Notes under the pieces: generated by a model | The model's input: the letters and a program-made list of their open reading frames with translations, nothing else | Told to the model about the DNA's origin: nothing | Databases searched by the model: none | Made by a program: the position numbers and the translations under genes | Shown: in pieces, positions 48,001 to 58,620 of the stretch | Layout: the number at the start of each line of letters is the position of its first letter | Position numbering within the stretch: the stretch's first letter is position 1 | Source: Pieris napi | Lineage: Eukaryota > Arthropoda > Insecta > Lepidoptera > Pieridae | DNA: 64,000 nucleotides | Reading direction: 5' to 3' | Assembly: GCF_905475465.1 (NCBI RefSeq) | Contig: NC_062254.1 | Coordinates: 1,942,001 to 2,006,000, forward strand

Positions 48001-50544
48001 TGTTAGTATTAGAGTAAAAATACTTTTTAGGTTGTTTATAGTGTATTCATTAAAAATAACATAACCTTAGAGATAATAAACTGAATTATTCGTTAATACA
48101 TTAAGCTAGCTTTTATTTTAAGAATTTATTGTTTAAAATCCCGTGAAAAGACTTTCATATAACTACCCTCTGTGTTTATTGTTTCTTCTGGAGTCAAACC
48201 CAAGATTATGGGTTTCATTTCTGTTCATTTTATTCATATACTTTTAGATATATAGAAGTCGTCTTGGCCTAGAGGCTTCAGAGTGCGGCTTTTAACCCAG
48301 AGGTAGTAAGTTCGAATTCCGGCTGTGCACCAATACCTACTGTTAATTTCTATCGTATGGTATGGTGAAGGAAAACATCATAACTCGATAGCGTGTGTTA
48401 GGAACAGAAGGGTTACCTACTTGCCTAAAAATATGATGATCAGATACAGAAATCTGAGGCCCAGACCTAAAAGGTTGTAGCGCGGCTGTTTATAATGCGA
48501 TAACAATGAAGTGTTCAGAATCCTTTTATGAGTTTATTGATATATTCTTTAAGTCCCTATTTATTTCTGGTATAATAAATATGTTTTACATTGAAAAAAA
48601 AAAAAATATTTTAAAAGCTCCACATAAATAAAAAACAATTTAAAAGATTTAGCAAGTTAGATACAGGTATACAAAGTAAAAGCTAACATTTAAAAATTGA
48701 ATAAATTTCAACATGTGTCAGTAACAACGTTAGTTTAAGTTGAGAAATTTTTAATTTGTGCAGAACGGGAAAGTTTAGCAATATTGTACGCTCGGGGTGA
48801 ATTTATTGCTTCCAATTTAAAGTGAATATTTTTTGTCACCTTTTGAAAATTGTATTTTATTATTTCACGCTACTCATGTGATATGTTGGTTATACGTCCA
48901 GCAACTTTGCTTCGAAACAAAAGAAATGTTTTATAATCATTTAGGGTAAGACTCAGTCATTAATAACGACATAGCGAAAGTATGTCAAAATTTAATTAGT
49001 TTTTTAACATACATACAGTCATAATTAGCGCTAAATTTTGACTTTGTTGTGTTACCATTAGACAACAAAACAAAAAAAAAGTTTTTGTGTAATAGGAGGC
49101 AAACGGGCAGGCGGCTCATCTGATGTTAAGTGATACTGCCGCCCATGGGCACATTTCCAGAAGGCTCGCAAGTGCCGGCCTTTTCAGAATTGGTACGCTC
49201 TTTTCTTGAAGGACCCTAAGTGAAATTGGTTCTGAAATACTTCAGCACAGCTAGTTCCATAGTGTGGTGGTGCGCAGCAAAAACTACCTTAAAAAACGCT
49301 CAGTTGTGCAACGGATGGTATTTTGTATTCTGCCATGACGTCCGATAATGAAACTCAGCTGCATGTATTACTAATACCTATTAGTTATAGTTAATAACTA
49401 TTTAATTATGTACAAAAAGTCACATTATGATCATTATAAAGAAACCATTTTAGTGGCATTTACAACTTAAATTACATTTACGAGACAACATAGTACAGAA
49501 TATCCTTTAAATTACGAAAACACGAGGACAAATCGTTTATAAAATGTAAAATAAAAATTAATCTTATTTAAACAAAGGACATTGTTAATCTCGATTGACT
49601 CACTAAACGGGGCAACAGTAAATTAAATACTCCGAGCTTCAGCGCTATTATTTTAATTGAATTTTTGTTTCGAGAACCTAATTATGTTAAAACAATTTAA
49701 CGTTGATTTTTTGCTGTGCATGTATCATCGTGCGACTCCCATCCCTGAGGTCGTAACTTCGATCCCCGGCTGTGCACCAATGGACTGTCTTTCTATGTGC
49801 GCATTTAACATTCGCTCGAACGGTGTAGAAAAACATCGTAAGGAAACCGACATGTCTTAGACCCAAAAAGTCAACGGCGAGTGTCAGGCACATGAGGCTG
49901 ATCACCTAGTCCTATTAGATTAAAAAATGATCATGAAACAGATTCAGAAATCTGACAGAAAGAGGTTGTAGCGCCACTTATTTTTTTATGTATAATATAT
50001 TATTTATTTATTAATACTTTTCTTATCAATTATTTATGACAGTGCTTAAAATTAAATTGTGTCTCGATATACTTGCAAACCGAAGACTAGCAATTAATAT
50101 TTTGATTATACTTCAAGAGCCTATATGAAACCACCACTATGTGGAACGTTGAAGAAAAGAGCATAGCCGTTTTTAAAGGCAGAAGGAGACCTGGCCGCAG
50201 ACGCACGTTTTGTTTGAAAAACCTAAGACAATGGTTTGGTCAAAGCACCAAGTCATTATTTAGAAGCGCATGATGATCGCCAACCTTCACAAAGAGATGG
50301 CACTAGGAGAAGAAGAATTTTTAAAAGGCAACGCACTTGCGAGCCCTCTGCCTTGCTGCTGATTGTAGGGTTTAAAAAGACTTACCATAGGCTGGCTCGG
50401 ATGCTCCTGCTTCATGGCTGGTGTGGTGGCTGGGGCGGGACTTGGCGCGGCTGGAGCAGGTCCCGGGGACTGTGCTGCGGGGCCCGGACTGAGTCCCACT
50501 GGTGCTACGACTGTACCGCCCAGGGGCTTGCGTCCCCGGTAGCT
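36859..50544 (-). CDS. Tet: Tet methylcytosine dioxygenase, 3' eight exons
   Basis: Joined minus-strand exons are 50544-50386, 44973-44904, 44567-42075, 41848-41709, 41180-40952, 40365-40087, 39447-39219 and 39058-36859. They give 5,799 nt in one frame (1,932 aa plus TGA) with all GT-AG phases consistent. The order is: Pro/Ala- and Gln-rich linker; Cys-rich domain (FYTHLG-like SYYTHLGAATSLAELRKDLE, YTGKEGKTGQGCPMAKW, RRCATNENRTCACQGLDPEA); then the double-stranded beta-helix. The Fe ligands HRD (39404-39412) and distal His of EMHSTT (37282-37284) are present. So is the 2-oxoglutarate Arg of NPTRIS (37237-37239). Known: TET oxidises 5-methylcytosine in DNA (and 6mA or RNA m5C in insect reports), in the nucleus. 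A low-complexity insert of about 550 aa splits the helix. The 5' end (CXXC or alternative) is outside the window. Confidence 0.95.
39219..39447 (-). CDS. Tet: Tet exon with the HxD iron ligands
   Basis: The acceptor is cgattacag and the donor GATAA/gtgagt. It encodes VTACIDFCAHAHRDLHNMNN, where HRD supplies two Fe(II) ligands. DEQLHVLPLYVLDSTDEFGS and KIKNGALQVLDK follow. The phase joins YQMEVRVR of the next exon. Confidence 0.97.
39501..39640 (+). repeat. Family M tail copy in Tet intron
   Basis: CAGCGAGGTAATGCTGCCAC, GGGACCAGACTTTTTAAATT, GTAAATACTGTATATTTGTG, AAAAAATATAACTGCTATT. Sits 50 bp upstream of the HRD exon acceptor. Confidence 0.75.
39685..39990 (+). mobile_element. Inverted-repeat element family L copy 3 (diverged)
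   Basis: Left TTGAAGCTATACTTCTTTAG, GCGCGTTATG; right ATGCCAAAGAAGTATAACTT, CTTACGCGCG. The core differs from the other copies. Confidence 0.65.
40087..40365 (-). CDS. Tet: Tet exon, Cys-rich domain to start of the beta-helix
   Basis: The acceptor is tctattgcag and the donor CCG/gtaagg; 279 nt. It encodes GLDPEACGASYSFGCSWSMY, YNGCKYARSKTVRKFRL and DCRLGFKPGRPFSG, all strongly conserved TET motifs. Confidence 0.97.
40660..40690 (+). repeat. Repeat family I scrap
   Basis: GAACTTGCGAGTGCGTTGCC, GGCCTTTT. Confidence 0.55.
40952..41180 (-). CDS. Tet: Tet exon, Cys-rich domain (VWEGIP, RRC)
   Basis: The acceptor is aattctcag and the donor CAAG/gtaagc; 229 nt. It encodes VIRRANYTEKVLVVVKFRNG, HKCPTAWIVVCLVAWEGIPQ, and ends RRCATNENRTCACQ. 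The Cys and His residues are those that bind zinc in TET2. Confidence 0.96.
41413..41622 (+). repeat. SINE-A copy in Tet intron
   Basis: AGCAATGTTGGCCTAGTGGC, GGTTCGAACCCCGGCTGTGC, tail GTAGCGCCACTGATTTATTT; internal deletion. Antisense to Tet. Confidence 0.9.
41709..41848 (-). CDS. Tet: Tet exon, Cys-rich domain (YTGKEGK)
   Basis: The acceptor is attttatag and the donor TGG/gtgagt. It encodes GAATSLAELRKDLEARTGLS then IEKICYTGKEGKTGQGCPMA and KW. The YTGKEGK..QGCP.AKW motif is near-invariant in TET proteins. Confidence 0.96.
42075..44567 (-). CDS. Tet: Tet large exon with Gln-rich repeat and start of the Cys-rich domain
   Basis: This 2,493-nt exon (831 aa) is disordered for most of its length: Pro/Ser/Tyr-rich, then a Gln tract of Q-[MIL]-QNQ units (about 43640-43850), then Asn/Gln/Lys-rich. 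Near its end it holds a Cys motif (GYSCCRQGSTKKPPPEHLRD). Next comes the beginning of the catalytic Cys-rich domain (EVPDCNCFPAD...PGSYYTHL). The donor is TTTAG/gtaagt. Other open frames over the Gln tract are compositional shadows. Confidence 0.93.
44904..44973 (-). CDS. Tet: Tet small exon (70 nt)
   Basis: The acceptor is tgtttccag and the donor CAAG/gtaatt. It encodes APMPFYAGDPNRFPTTWQTD and PSQ, and the split Gly codon is completed by the next exon (G/WQNQ). The phase fits on both sides. Confidence 0.85.
45699..45948 (+). mobile_element. MITE family B copy 5 (TSD TTA)
   Basis: GGGAGCGTTCAAGTATTACG ... TACTTGAACGCTCCC with TTA at 45696-45698 and 45949-45951. In the 5.4-kb Tet intron. Confidence 0.92.
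46301..46560 (+). repeat. SINE-A copy in Tet intron
   Basis: Head GCAGTGTTGGCCTAATGGGT, B-box-like GGTTCGAGCC, tail GTAGCGCCACTGATTTATTT. The flanks share a gapped ATAATATTG duplication. Confidence 0.9.
47220..47335 (+). repeat. Non-LTR 3' end scrap
   Basis: CCAGGAGGCCTTGTTCTGAG, AAGAACGGGCAAGAAACTCA, then T run. The GGCAAGAAACTC segment is also at 19480-19500, so the same retroelement group. Confidence 0.5.
47475..47618. mobile_element. MITE family E (TSD TTA), 42-bp inverted repeats
   Basis: AGGCCGATTTACATTATCTT, AGTGTTTAGGAGAGTGCTTT mirrored at 47577-47618 almost without mismatch. TTA at 47472-47474 and 47619-47621. 144 bp in all, able to form one long hairpin. Confidence 0.92.
48254..48493 (+). 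repeat. SINE-A copy in Tet intron
   Basis: GTCTTGGCCTAGAGGCTTCA, GTTCGAATTCCGGCTGTGC, tail AAAGGTTGTAGCGCGGCTG. Confidence 0.85.
49090..49370 (+). repeat. Repeat family I, longest copy
   Basis: AGGAGGCAAACGGGCAGGCG, CATCTGATGTTAAGTGATAC, AAGTGCCGGCCTTTTCAGAA, TCTTGAAGGACCCTAAGTGA, GTTCCATAGTGTGGTGGTGC. Reference copy for the family here; non-coding. Confidence 0.85.
49727..49987 (+). repeat. SINE-A, head truncated
   Basis: CATCGTGCGACTCCCATCCC, CGATCCCCGGCTGTGCACCA, tail GGTTGTAGCGCCACTTATTT. Antisense to Tet. Confidence 0.88.
50386..50544 (-). CDS. Tet: Tet exon, Pro/Ala-rich (most 5' confident exon)
   Basis: The acceptor is tttgtccacag and the donor CCTATG/gtaagt; 159 nt, phase 0 at both ends. 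It encodes SYRGRKPLGGTVVAPVGLSP, then PG/AP-rich repeats and MKQEHPSQPM. It is joined in frame to APMPFYAG. The function is a disordered linker, by composition. Confidence 0.8.
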
Positions 50545-50649
50545 CTGTGGACAAAAGACCTGAACATATTAGTGATATGGTGCTCTTGATATACATGAGT
50601 TTCTATACGTTTATGGTTTCACGTTCATTTGACTTTTAATTCTAGACTT

Positions 50650-50880
50650 TTGAAGTTATATTTTTGGCGTTAGGGAAAAATTAAGAGAGTAAATTTTTAC
50701 GATGCGCGCGCTCACCGTCACAAAAAACCGACACCCTAAAGTTAGCTATAGTAAGCATTTTAGTTTTTTATAGTGTTAGTGTCGCTATTTCTACAACCAT
50801 AGAATAAAAATTTGAAAAGAGTTATATCTGTTACGCCAAAGAAGTATAACTTCTAACGCGTGTACACACACGTTTTTTTA
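50650..50880 (+). mobile_element. Inverted-repeat element family L copy 2
   Basis: TTTGAAGTTATATTTTTGGC ... GCCAAAGAAGTATAACTTCT, AACGCGTGTACACACACG. Same core as 17990-18245 (CACCCTAAAGTTAGCTATAG). Lies 100 bp upstream of a Tet exon acceptor. Confidence 0.8.
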
Positions 50881-53064
50881 ACACAAATGATAATTGCTAG
50901 ATAAAATATTAACAATGTAGAATATCGATTGTATGGACGAGCTTTAACTTTAAAATATATACTTTACGCATGTATGATTTTATAAGTACAATTAGCTGGA
51001 AATGTAAATATAATTGGATTATATTTTCACTTATACTGATGTTAACTTTATTAAAGAGCAGGTGAAGATAGTATAAAAGGAACACGCTCAAATGAACATC
51101 ACTTCTATTGTAAAATAATCTTATTAAATTTTGCCGCAACAATGAGCAAACATATTGAACTTTACAAATCATCGGAAACCCGTCTTATATATTGCATAAG
51201 ATTATGTTTCGTTAATTAAAAGCTATAGTTAAAAAAAATATGGTTTAAGTAACCCACTCGTGTTGTACAATAAACTGATTTTTAAACGCGTTTATTACTT
51301 TACGAAGTGGAATAGACGCAATGTAATTTAATATTTGTGAACATATTTATTATACAATACAAATTGTAACTTTAGTTTGGCATCAATTTAATTAGAACAT
51401 AACTAGAAACCGAGATGTCATGTTTTAAATAGTTACCTACTTCTCTTCAATTTATAATTAATTCATATAGGTAACATAATTTACAGTTGTGAACAGTAAA
51501 GAAGAGTTTATCTATTTGAGTTTAGTTATGAGTTTCTATAGACCATTTTGTGTTAGTGTAGTAACTCAGAACTTGTATGTAGTACCCCCATAATAATGAG
51601 GCGTATAGCTGTGGCCCTTTAAAAAGTTTTAAAATCTTATAATATTACATGCATGATGTAAATGATATTGTTTCAGTTCCGTTCAGAATTACATTAGGTT
51701 AGGTAAGTTTTTTTAAAATTCTAAGTGGCGTTGAGATCAAGTTAGGTTAGGTTAAAGCCAAAAGTTTGTACCCTCTTTCATTTATTTCACAAATAATGAT
51801 GTTTTAATTAATCTATGGGGTTAATAATTGCCGAGTGATGAAAAATATGTAGAAAAAATTTGGAGCTGTTTGAAAGTGGATCCGTGATTCGATAAATTTC
51901 TAGATAACTTCTATAAAGTTATGTATTACCATTAATATTTGGTTATAACAAGTATAATTAAAAATAAAGGCTTCAGATGACAAAGGCCATTACACAAACA
52001 AAGGCATTGTCGGGAACACAACTTGGCCTGTAAACTTGGTATTGTTCAAGTTTAATTTAATAGTCTTGTTCTTGTGACGTGTTAGAAATAGTCATTAATT
52101 TATGGCTTTTAAATATTAATCAACGTTAAAATAACTATGGTTTTAGATGAGTTAAATTTTGTTTATTCATGACACGAATATTACATATTTATACAACCAC
52201 GCTTGAGGAATATATCTAATAGAAAAAGCAGTTTGGTAGTTTTTGATTTATCGCGTTTTATTTATTCATTTTTTCATATGTATGGATTAAATTATGTAAT
52301 CATTTGTCTCTTTCTGATAAATTTGTATATGCTTTGTCAAAAAGGGATAAATAATTTTCTAGATTGTATGTTCTAAAAGGATTATAAATATATTGATGGC
52401 TAACCTGCACGGCCGATGTAAAGAAAAATATAATTACTTGAGAAGTGTTAGATTCAGAGGCTTACTACATTTTTTTCGATATGACAATACATAGTTGAGC
52501 CGTAAGACCCAAAGTTTAGCTCTGTATATCGAGAGCAAACAACGTCAATGGCGAGAGATCCTTGCGGCTAATAAATGGATTACCCGGTTAATTATTAGAA
52601 AAGTAATTTGAAAAACTACTTTTATATGCATTTGTGGCGCTCCTAAACATGACTACTATTAAGTTACATTAATACAAACCACATGACACCATGATTTTAT
52701 TATATTATTCTGTAAAATATTTTTTTCTGCGATTATTTGCAATGTATTTAAGGCTCTGAGCGAATCTGTTATGTGTTGCTGTCATTGGGAGCATCTTCTC
52801 TTCTGATGTCTAGAGCTACTGCCGGTCTTCTAGCTCTAGAATATGGTGACGTTTAAGCCGTCGGTTGACAAGTGACAGGTTCACCGCGCTTTAAAATAAA
52901 TTAACTAAAAAACAAATATTCAAATAGGTTTTTTATAACTCTAACTTGGTACTTTGAATATTACTACTCATTAGATTTTTTTGCCTTGGGATTTTGTCGT
53001 GTGCGCTGCGGCGTTCATTTTGAATTACCAAGGTCTCCGTTATATAATGTAAATAGTCAACTTA
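50881..53064. other. Tet upstream intron, no recognised element
   Basis: AT-rich; no coding, RNA or repeat call that I can support. Confidence 0.45.
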
Positions 53065-53566
53065 CGCCCGAAACCAATAATTAATCCACAATCTCGTGAC
53101 AGTCGATCGATCTCCTATCTGCATCCCAATAACCAAACCCTACGAAGACAATCCATTTTTGGCAAAGTATAAAATGCTCTTTATCGTTCCATTTTACCGA
53201 GTTTACACTAATATTTGATAATCAATGTAAACCAAATAAAGTAAATAAAACCGTACAAATAACATTATTAACAGCTTTTTTAACTATTTAAATAAATAAA
53301 AAATAACTATAACTATAATAACTATACCGGTGTAAGTTAAAATCTGTTAAAATAATTAACTGTTGGAATCGAGCTTTCGTCAATTGTCATTTTCATACAA
53401 AGGTCTATCCACAGACTCCGATCCGACCTCCCATGGATAGCTTGTATCGACAGACGGCTATTACAATCCGTCGATTGGTTATTGGCACACTTGTAACAAC
53501 ATTTGGATTAAGATTACTATCTCAGATGGTCAAAAATGGGTTGAGATAGGTTATTGGGTTCGGGCG
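53065..53566. mobile_element. MITE-like element family N (TSD TTA)
   Basis: CGCCCGAAACCAATAA at the left is mirrored by TTATTGGGTTCGGGCG at the right, with TTA at 53062-53064 and 53567-53569. Motifs like CCCAATAACC recur inside. Non-coding, 502 bp. Confidence 0.75.
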
Positions 53567-53821
53567 TTAGACACTAGACCTGTTTCTTTTATATGAGCGA
53601 TATTGGACTAAAGATATCCTCGAATCGTTAATAAAAATAATGAAACGATGCCAAGGACTTTGTATTGTTACGACATCAGTAACCTTCCATTTGAATCTAT
53701 TATGACTCAATTGGTAACTTCCGGTAAGTTCATAATTTATTGATTTTATTATACATTGTCATGGAGACACAACTTTCTTGGTATATCAATGAAGGCGTAG
53801 TAATATGTAATGTATATAATT

Positions 53822-54096
53822 ACTAGCTGATCCGGCAAACGTCGTTTTGCAAAAAATAGGGGTTGACCGTAGAGGGGTGAAAATTAGGGGTTGTATGTAT
53901 TTTTTAAATCTTTTTATCTAAAAATACAAAAATAAAAATTTAGGGACTACCCTTAACATTTAGGGGGATGAAAAATAGATGTTATCCGATTCTTAGACAT
54001 ACTCAACATGCACACAACATTTCATGAGAATCGATCAAGCCGTTTCGGAGGAGTTTAACTACAAACACCGCGACACGACAATTTTATATATTAGAT
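53822..54096 (+). repeat. Repeat family G copy
   Basis: ACTAGCTGATCCGGCAAACG, GGGGTTGACCGTAGAGGGGT, AAGCCGTTTCGGAGGAGTTT, GACACGACAATTTTATATAT. Confidence 0.9.
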
Positions 54097-54239
54097 AATT
54101 TTATTAAATCCGTTTAAATCGTTAATAGAGTTTGCGACTCAATTTTAGCAACGACTATGGACTTGGATGGGAAAAATTCAAGGCAAGAGACTGGCCTTAA
54201 GAAGGAAGAGGTCGTGGTTGCGGAACGTAACAACCAACC

Positions 54240-54425
54240 TTTAACAATAAATTGGCACCTGAAGAAGAAGATGGACTTGGAAAGGACCACAACTGAGCGT
54301 TTTTAAGGCAGTTTTTGCCGTGTACCACCACTATGTGGAACCAGCTGCTCACTGAAGTATTTCCGAACCAATTTAACTTACGGTCCTTCAAGAAGAGAGC
54401 GTACCAATTCTTAAAACGCCAGTCT
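54240..54425 (-). repeat. Repeat family I copy
   Basis: Complement of the family: CACCACTATGTGGAACCAGC, CGGTCCTTCAAGAAGAGAGC, TTCTTAAAACGCC. Abuts SINE-A at 54429. Confidence 0.75.
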
Positions 54426-54428
54426 AAA

Positions 54429-54574
54429 TAGGTAATCAGCCTCATGTGCCTGACACACGCCGTCGACTTTGGGTCTAAGGCAATCCAGTTTCCTAACGAT
54501 GATTTCCTTCACAGTTCGAGCGAATGTTATATGCGCACATAGAAAGTCGATTGGGGATGAGAGTCACACTGCTC
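54429..54574 (-). repeat. SINE-A body
   Basis: GGTAATCAGCCTCATGTGCC, TGACACACGCCGTCGACTTT, TTATATGCGCACATAGAAAG. Sense orientation relative to Tet. Confidence 0.8.
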
Positions 54575-54929
54575 TATATTTAATATGTCATATGTAAAAA
54601 CTGTCTAATGTTATGTAAGAACCACTATTTTAGATTTGTTTGCGGTTGTGGTGTGTAGCGAGACACGTGGCCGACCACATCGTGCGATTTATTCTTGTAC
54701 TACGCGGGAGTATTTGATACTCACTTGTACGAACGCAAAACTATACAAACCATACATTTTTACACGCGTAAATTTTTAAAATTCGAATTTTAAAAATGGA
54801 ACTGATTTGATTCAGCAAGTGTCTTGACCATGCTTGAACTATAAAGAAAGTCGAAGGTCGAGAAAGGATAGTTTTATTTTCAATACATTAACATAGAATT
54901 GATATACGTATACGAGTACTTTTATAGAA

Positions 54930-55040
54930 CAGAGGGCAAACTCATCTGATCATCTGATGTAAGTGGTACCGCAGTCCATGGATTTCAATGCCAGTAGGCT
55001 CGCGAGTGTGTTGCTGGCCTTTTAATAATTGGTACGTTAT
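54930..55040 (+). repeat. Repeat family I copy
   Basis: CTGATCATCTGATGTAAGTG, CTCGCGAGTGTGTTGCTGGC, CTTTTAATAATTGGTACG. Confidence 0.75.
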
Positions 55041-55144
55041 TTTCTTAAATAATCATTTCATTAACTGTGACACGAGTAATAAAATAACGTTATATTAAAG
55101 TCCAGGTACCTAAATGTTAATTTTAATTTACGAATGTTTTTTTT

Positions 55145-55260
55145 TATAGAATAGGGGGGCAAACGAGTCTATGGGGCCGTCCAAAAAAGGCAGTCATCGC
55201 GGACCATAGACACCCATTTTATTGGGTGAGTTTCCGGCCTTTGAGGGCATTATTAGTTAT
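55145..55260 (+). repeat. Repeat family I variant
   Basis: AATAGGGGGGCAAACGAGTC, GGCAGTCATCGCGGACCATA, GGGTGAGTTTCCGGCCTTTG; pairs with 6460 and 58829. Confidence 0.8.
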
Positions 55261-56685
55261 ACACTGTCAATGTTAAATTAATGTTTCATTTAATTACGAT
55301 CATAAAAGAAACAATATGTAAGCTAGAACGCAAATTCTAATTCTAAAACTCATGACCTGCCAAACAAAACAACGCGTTGTTGTAAATGTCAAAATAAATT
55401 ATGATATACATGACCGAGTTTCTGTAATAGTCTGCTTTTTGGTCACATGCGCTAAGGCTTGCCGAAGACAGGGAATGGAGGATATGATTACACAACACTA
55501 ACACGACCTTAATAAGGGCGTAAAAAATTACGCATGCTGTTGTGTTTTTTATTCGATTTTCAAATTTTCAAGTCCCGTTCTAAAAATATGTAATGAGCAT
55601 TCTTAATTTAAATTTCAACAATTTAGTAGTTCACTAAATAGATAATTAATAAAACTTACCACTAATTTATTTAACAGACTATGTATGATTCATTAATTAC
55701 GTTGGTTACTTTATTTCGAATACGTTCGAATTTTAAACAAAATATGTTATACCAATATAAAAAGCAATATCTATTAACAGCCAGCATCTATTTTTTAAGA
55801 AAAAGGATTTATTTTTTATTTTTTACCTGTCTATGGGTCACAAACAGGGATTGAAGTTTATAACAAAGATACCCTTAATGCTGACGTAAAATTATCTAGG
55901 ATGGACAAAGTCGTGTTTAGCAAACATTTGGTTCATTGTGTAAGAAAATAATATTACCGTAATGAGACACCGTTATTGGTCGTAAAGTATCTAAAATATT
56001 GCGAACCTCTTTGCCTAACATTTACATACATTTTCCTTAGGGTAACCAACCGTTTGTAATATTGAAGAATATTTGCGAGCACAATTCGGAAAATCGGAAA
56101 TTCAAGATTGTCAAATTTTTACTAATATAGCAGGCTGATTAAATAATAATATATAATACTTAAATAAAATATCTGTGGGACACTTAACACATGATAAACT
56201 AAAAGAGACTTGACTTGTTTTTGTATAAAGATGTCAATAATTGTCCGGAAATTCCATCGGACATTATTATATTGCCAAATATAGTTAAGGGTTCTCAAAC
56301 GAATTGGGATTTGGTTTGCGGAAAAAGGGAAGACATGAATGTAATAACATCGATGATTTCATACGAGAATACAATTTCATAGAAAATTAAATCTAAGAAT
56401 CCAAAACCCTGGCTACCCTATCCCCGAGATTTTGCGATAAAATTTTATCGTCAATTTCGTAGCAAGATTATATTCTGCATATTACCTACTTCAGAACGTT
56501 TGTATAAGGAATTGATAAAAGTAATTTACAAGTTGATGTAAACGAAATTATCTTCAATATTTTTATATGAGATTTTCTTGTGTTGTTGAGACAACTATTT
56601 CGAATTCTTCGCGATCATAAAGGATTTAATAGTACTTATTCGGAGCTGGATATATTCGGTAGTGGGCTGATCAATTTTAAAGAAA
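55261..56685. other. AT-rich stretch without gene
   Basis: No coding signal; 55455-55530 resembles 795-850. Confidence 0.45.
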
Positions 56686-56686
56686 G

Positions 56687-56940
56687 CATTTTTTTTTTAA
56701 GACAATCACACCAATTGACCTAGTCCCACGCTAAGCTGGTGAAGCTTGTGTTATGGATACTAGGCAACGGATATACATACATATTATAAATAGATAGACA
56801 TATAAATACATATTTAAACACCCAAGATCTAAGCACAACACCAAATGCTCATCACATCTATGTTCGTCTCAGCCGGGGATCGAATCCGGGACTCATGGAT
56901 TCGCAGTCAGGGGTAACTAACCACTAGACCAATGAGTCGT
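56687..56940 (-). repeat. SINE-J copy
   Basis: ACACCAATTGACCTAGTCCC, ACACCCAAGATCTAAGCACA, CTCAGCCGGGGATCGAATCC, TAACCACTAGACCAATGAGT; same order as 19808-20074. Confidence 0.88.
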
Positions 56941-57509
56941 ATTATTAAGTGCTATCTCATACCTAATCCGATGTTTTGCTGTTTCTTAAGCAAAACATTA
57001 CTAGTATTTTTATTGTAAACACGAAAATGTCACCTATATTTTGGGTTCGTCTAAAATTCAGATTTATTAGGAATTCATCACAGTTATAAACTTACAATTA
57101 AACAAATATACAGTTTAAAAGTCGTATGAAACGCACGTTACGTTTACGTTTTGGTTCTATGCCAAAGAGATCAAAAGACGACCTTGCATCGAATAAATAT
57201 TTTTTCTATGTCATAAATAAATACGGAATTCGTTTTGAAGTTGCAACATGCTTCATTCGGATATTATTTGTAAATGTTGATTTAGTCCAAAGGTTTCTTA
57301 TATAAATTAATTATTTTCAAATTATTCACCAATCACTTAGGTTAAAGTGACTAGAGTCTGGCTAACGAAAGTAGATACTGGATTTTTTTGCAAACTTTTT
57401 ATATGACAACACTAAAGTCAGTACGGTCAAAATTTCTTGATATTTTTTTTTAAATAAGTACATATTAGTTTTAGTTACTTTAGATAATGTTATTGTTCTT
57501 TTACAGATA

Positions 57510-57723
57510 GTCTTGAGATTATTAGCCAACGGTTATGAATTTAAGAAAAACAAAAATGAACGTTCATTATTAATTGAACGATATGATATAGCTGCATGGA
57601 GACTGCTTTTTGCGTACCATTGCATCGAAACGTGCAGAAGGCAAGTCAATAATCTACTTAGATGAAACTTATGTCGACAAAACCTATAAGCCTAAAAATT
57701 GCAAGCATCCACTAGTAAAATAA
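57510..57723 (+). pseudogene. DDE transposase remnant
   Basis: Two frames joined by a frameshift: VLRLLANGYEFKKNKNERSL, LIERYDIAAWR, then SKRAEGKSIIYLDETYVDKT, YKPKNCKHPLVK and a stop. The 'K.NR.LLIE..DI...R' block followed by 'IIYLDETYV' is characteristic of Tc1/IS630-like DDE transposases in insects; the Asp of YLDE would be catalytic. Degenerate, no start or full catalytic triad visible. Confidence 0.65.
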
Positions 57724-58019
57724 AAATGAATGTCAAAGTATCAAAGTGAGTTGTTCCAACTTTCCTTTTTACTTTAGGGCTGCCATGCTGATATTTTTTA
57801 AATTTGCCGCCCTTTTTAGTATCAACTTTCACTAGCCAGACTCTAACGACGCGTGGGTCCGAGAGACACACAATGGTATCTGCACTCCGAGGTCGGGGTT
57901 CCAATCCATCTAAGGCTTGAACTTATATCTTACAGAAGGAGACAGCAGAGCGAGAGAGGGAACGCTGTAGTTCGAATCCTAGGGGTAGAAGACGGGGAGT
58001 AAATAGGAGAAGATATGCC

Positions 58020-58620
58020 CATCTCCTATGTAGTGTATACTGCACCGGAGGTTTTTGAGTGCAACATGCCGTTGAGGTCTCGGTAGAATGCGACAGCGAC
58101 CCCGGAGCCTCTGTAACGCGGCTTTGTAGGAACTACTCGAGGGGGCTTTAGTGGGTATTGCTCACCCAGTCTCTGAATAGCAGAGATTTTGGCGTGGGTC
58201 GAGTCCCACATACCCCTGCAACTTTTGAGGGCAGGGGATGCTAATGCATTTCCACCTCGGATATAAAAAAAATAAAAATGGTTAAAGTGACTTTTGTTTA
58301 ATTTCTTTTTCCCGAAGGGGAAGGCAGAGAGCACGGATCTCCACCTGCTACGGTCCTATACCTCTCTCGCTTCATCCATATTGATGATATTCACCATGCT
58401 CGTCGATTATGGGTACTTTTAACTGGTCCCTTCTCTAGTACCTTCTGGAGTTGGTCCGGCAAGGACTACCCAACCCGATTTCACCATCCACGGTTGCCTT
58501 GTATCTCCTACTTGCCAACCGCTTCACAATCACCAAACCATCTAACCATTCTCATTCGTATCCTTGTTTTGTATTACGTCCTCTTACGCACACTCATGTG
58601 AATTACGTCCTCATTTAACT
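58020..58620 (-). repeat. Non-LTR retrotransposon remnant
   Basis: The minus frame at 58026-58334 reads MWDSTHAKISAIQRLGEQYP, LKPPRVVPTKPRYRGSGVAV. 58305-58600 (AAGGCAGAGAGCACGGATCT, ATCTCCACCTGCTACGG) continues the GC-richer, repeat-like sequence. I infer a dispersed retroelement; clade unknown. Confidence 0.4.

Noticed and set aside
50236..50589. Plus-strand open frame of 117 aa, GC-rich
   Set aside because: It is the complement of the Tet Pro/Ala-rich exon (50386-50544), whose splice sites and phase are good.
51695..51757. Insect telomeric TTAGG repeats
   Set aside because: Only two or three imperfect GTTAGG/ATTAGG units; too few to call an interstitial telomere.
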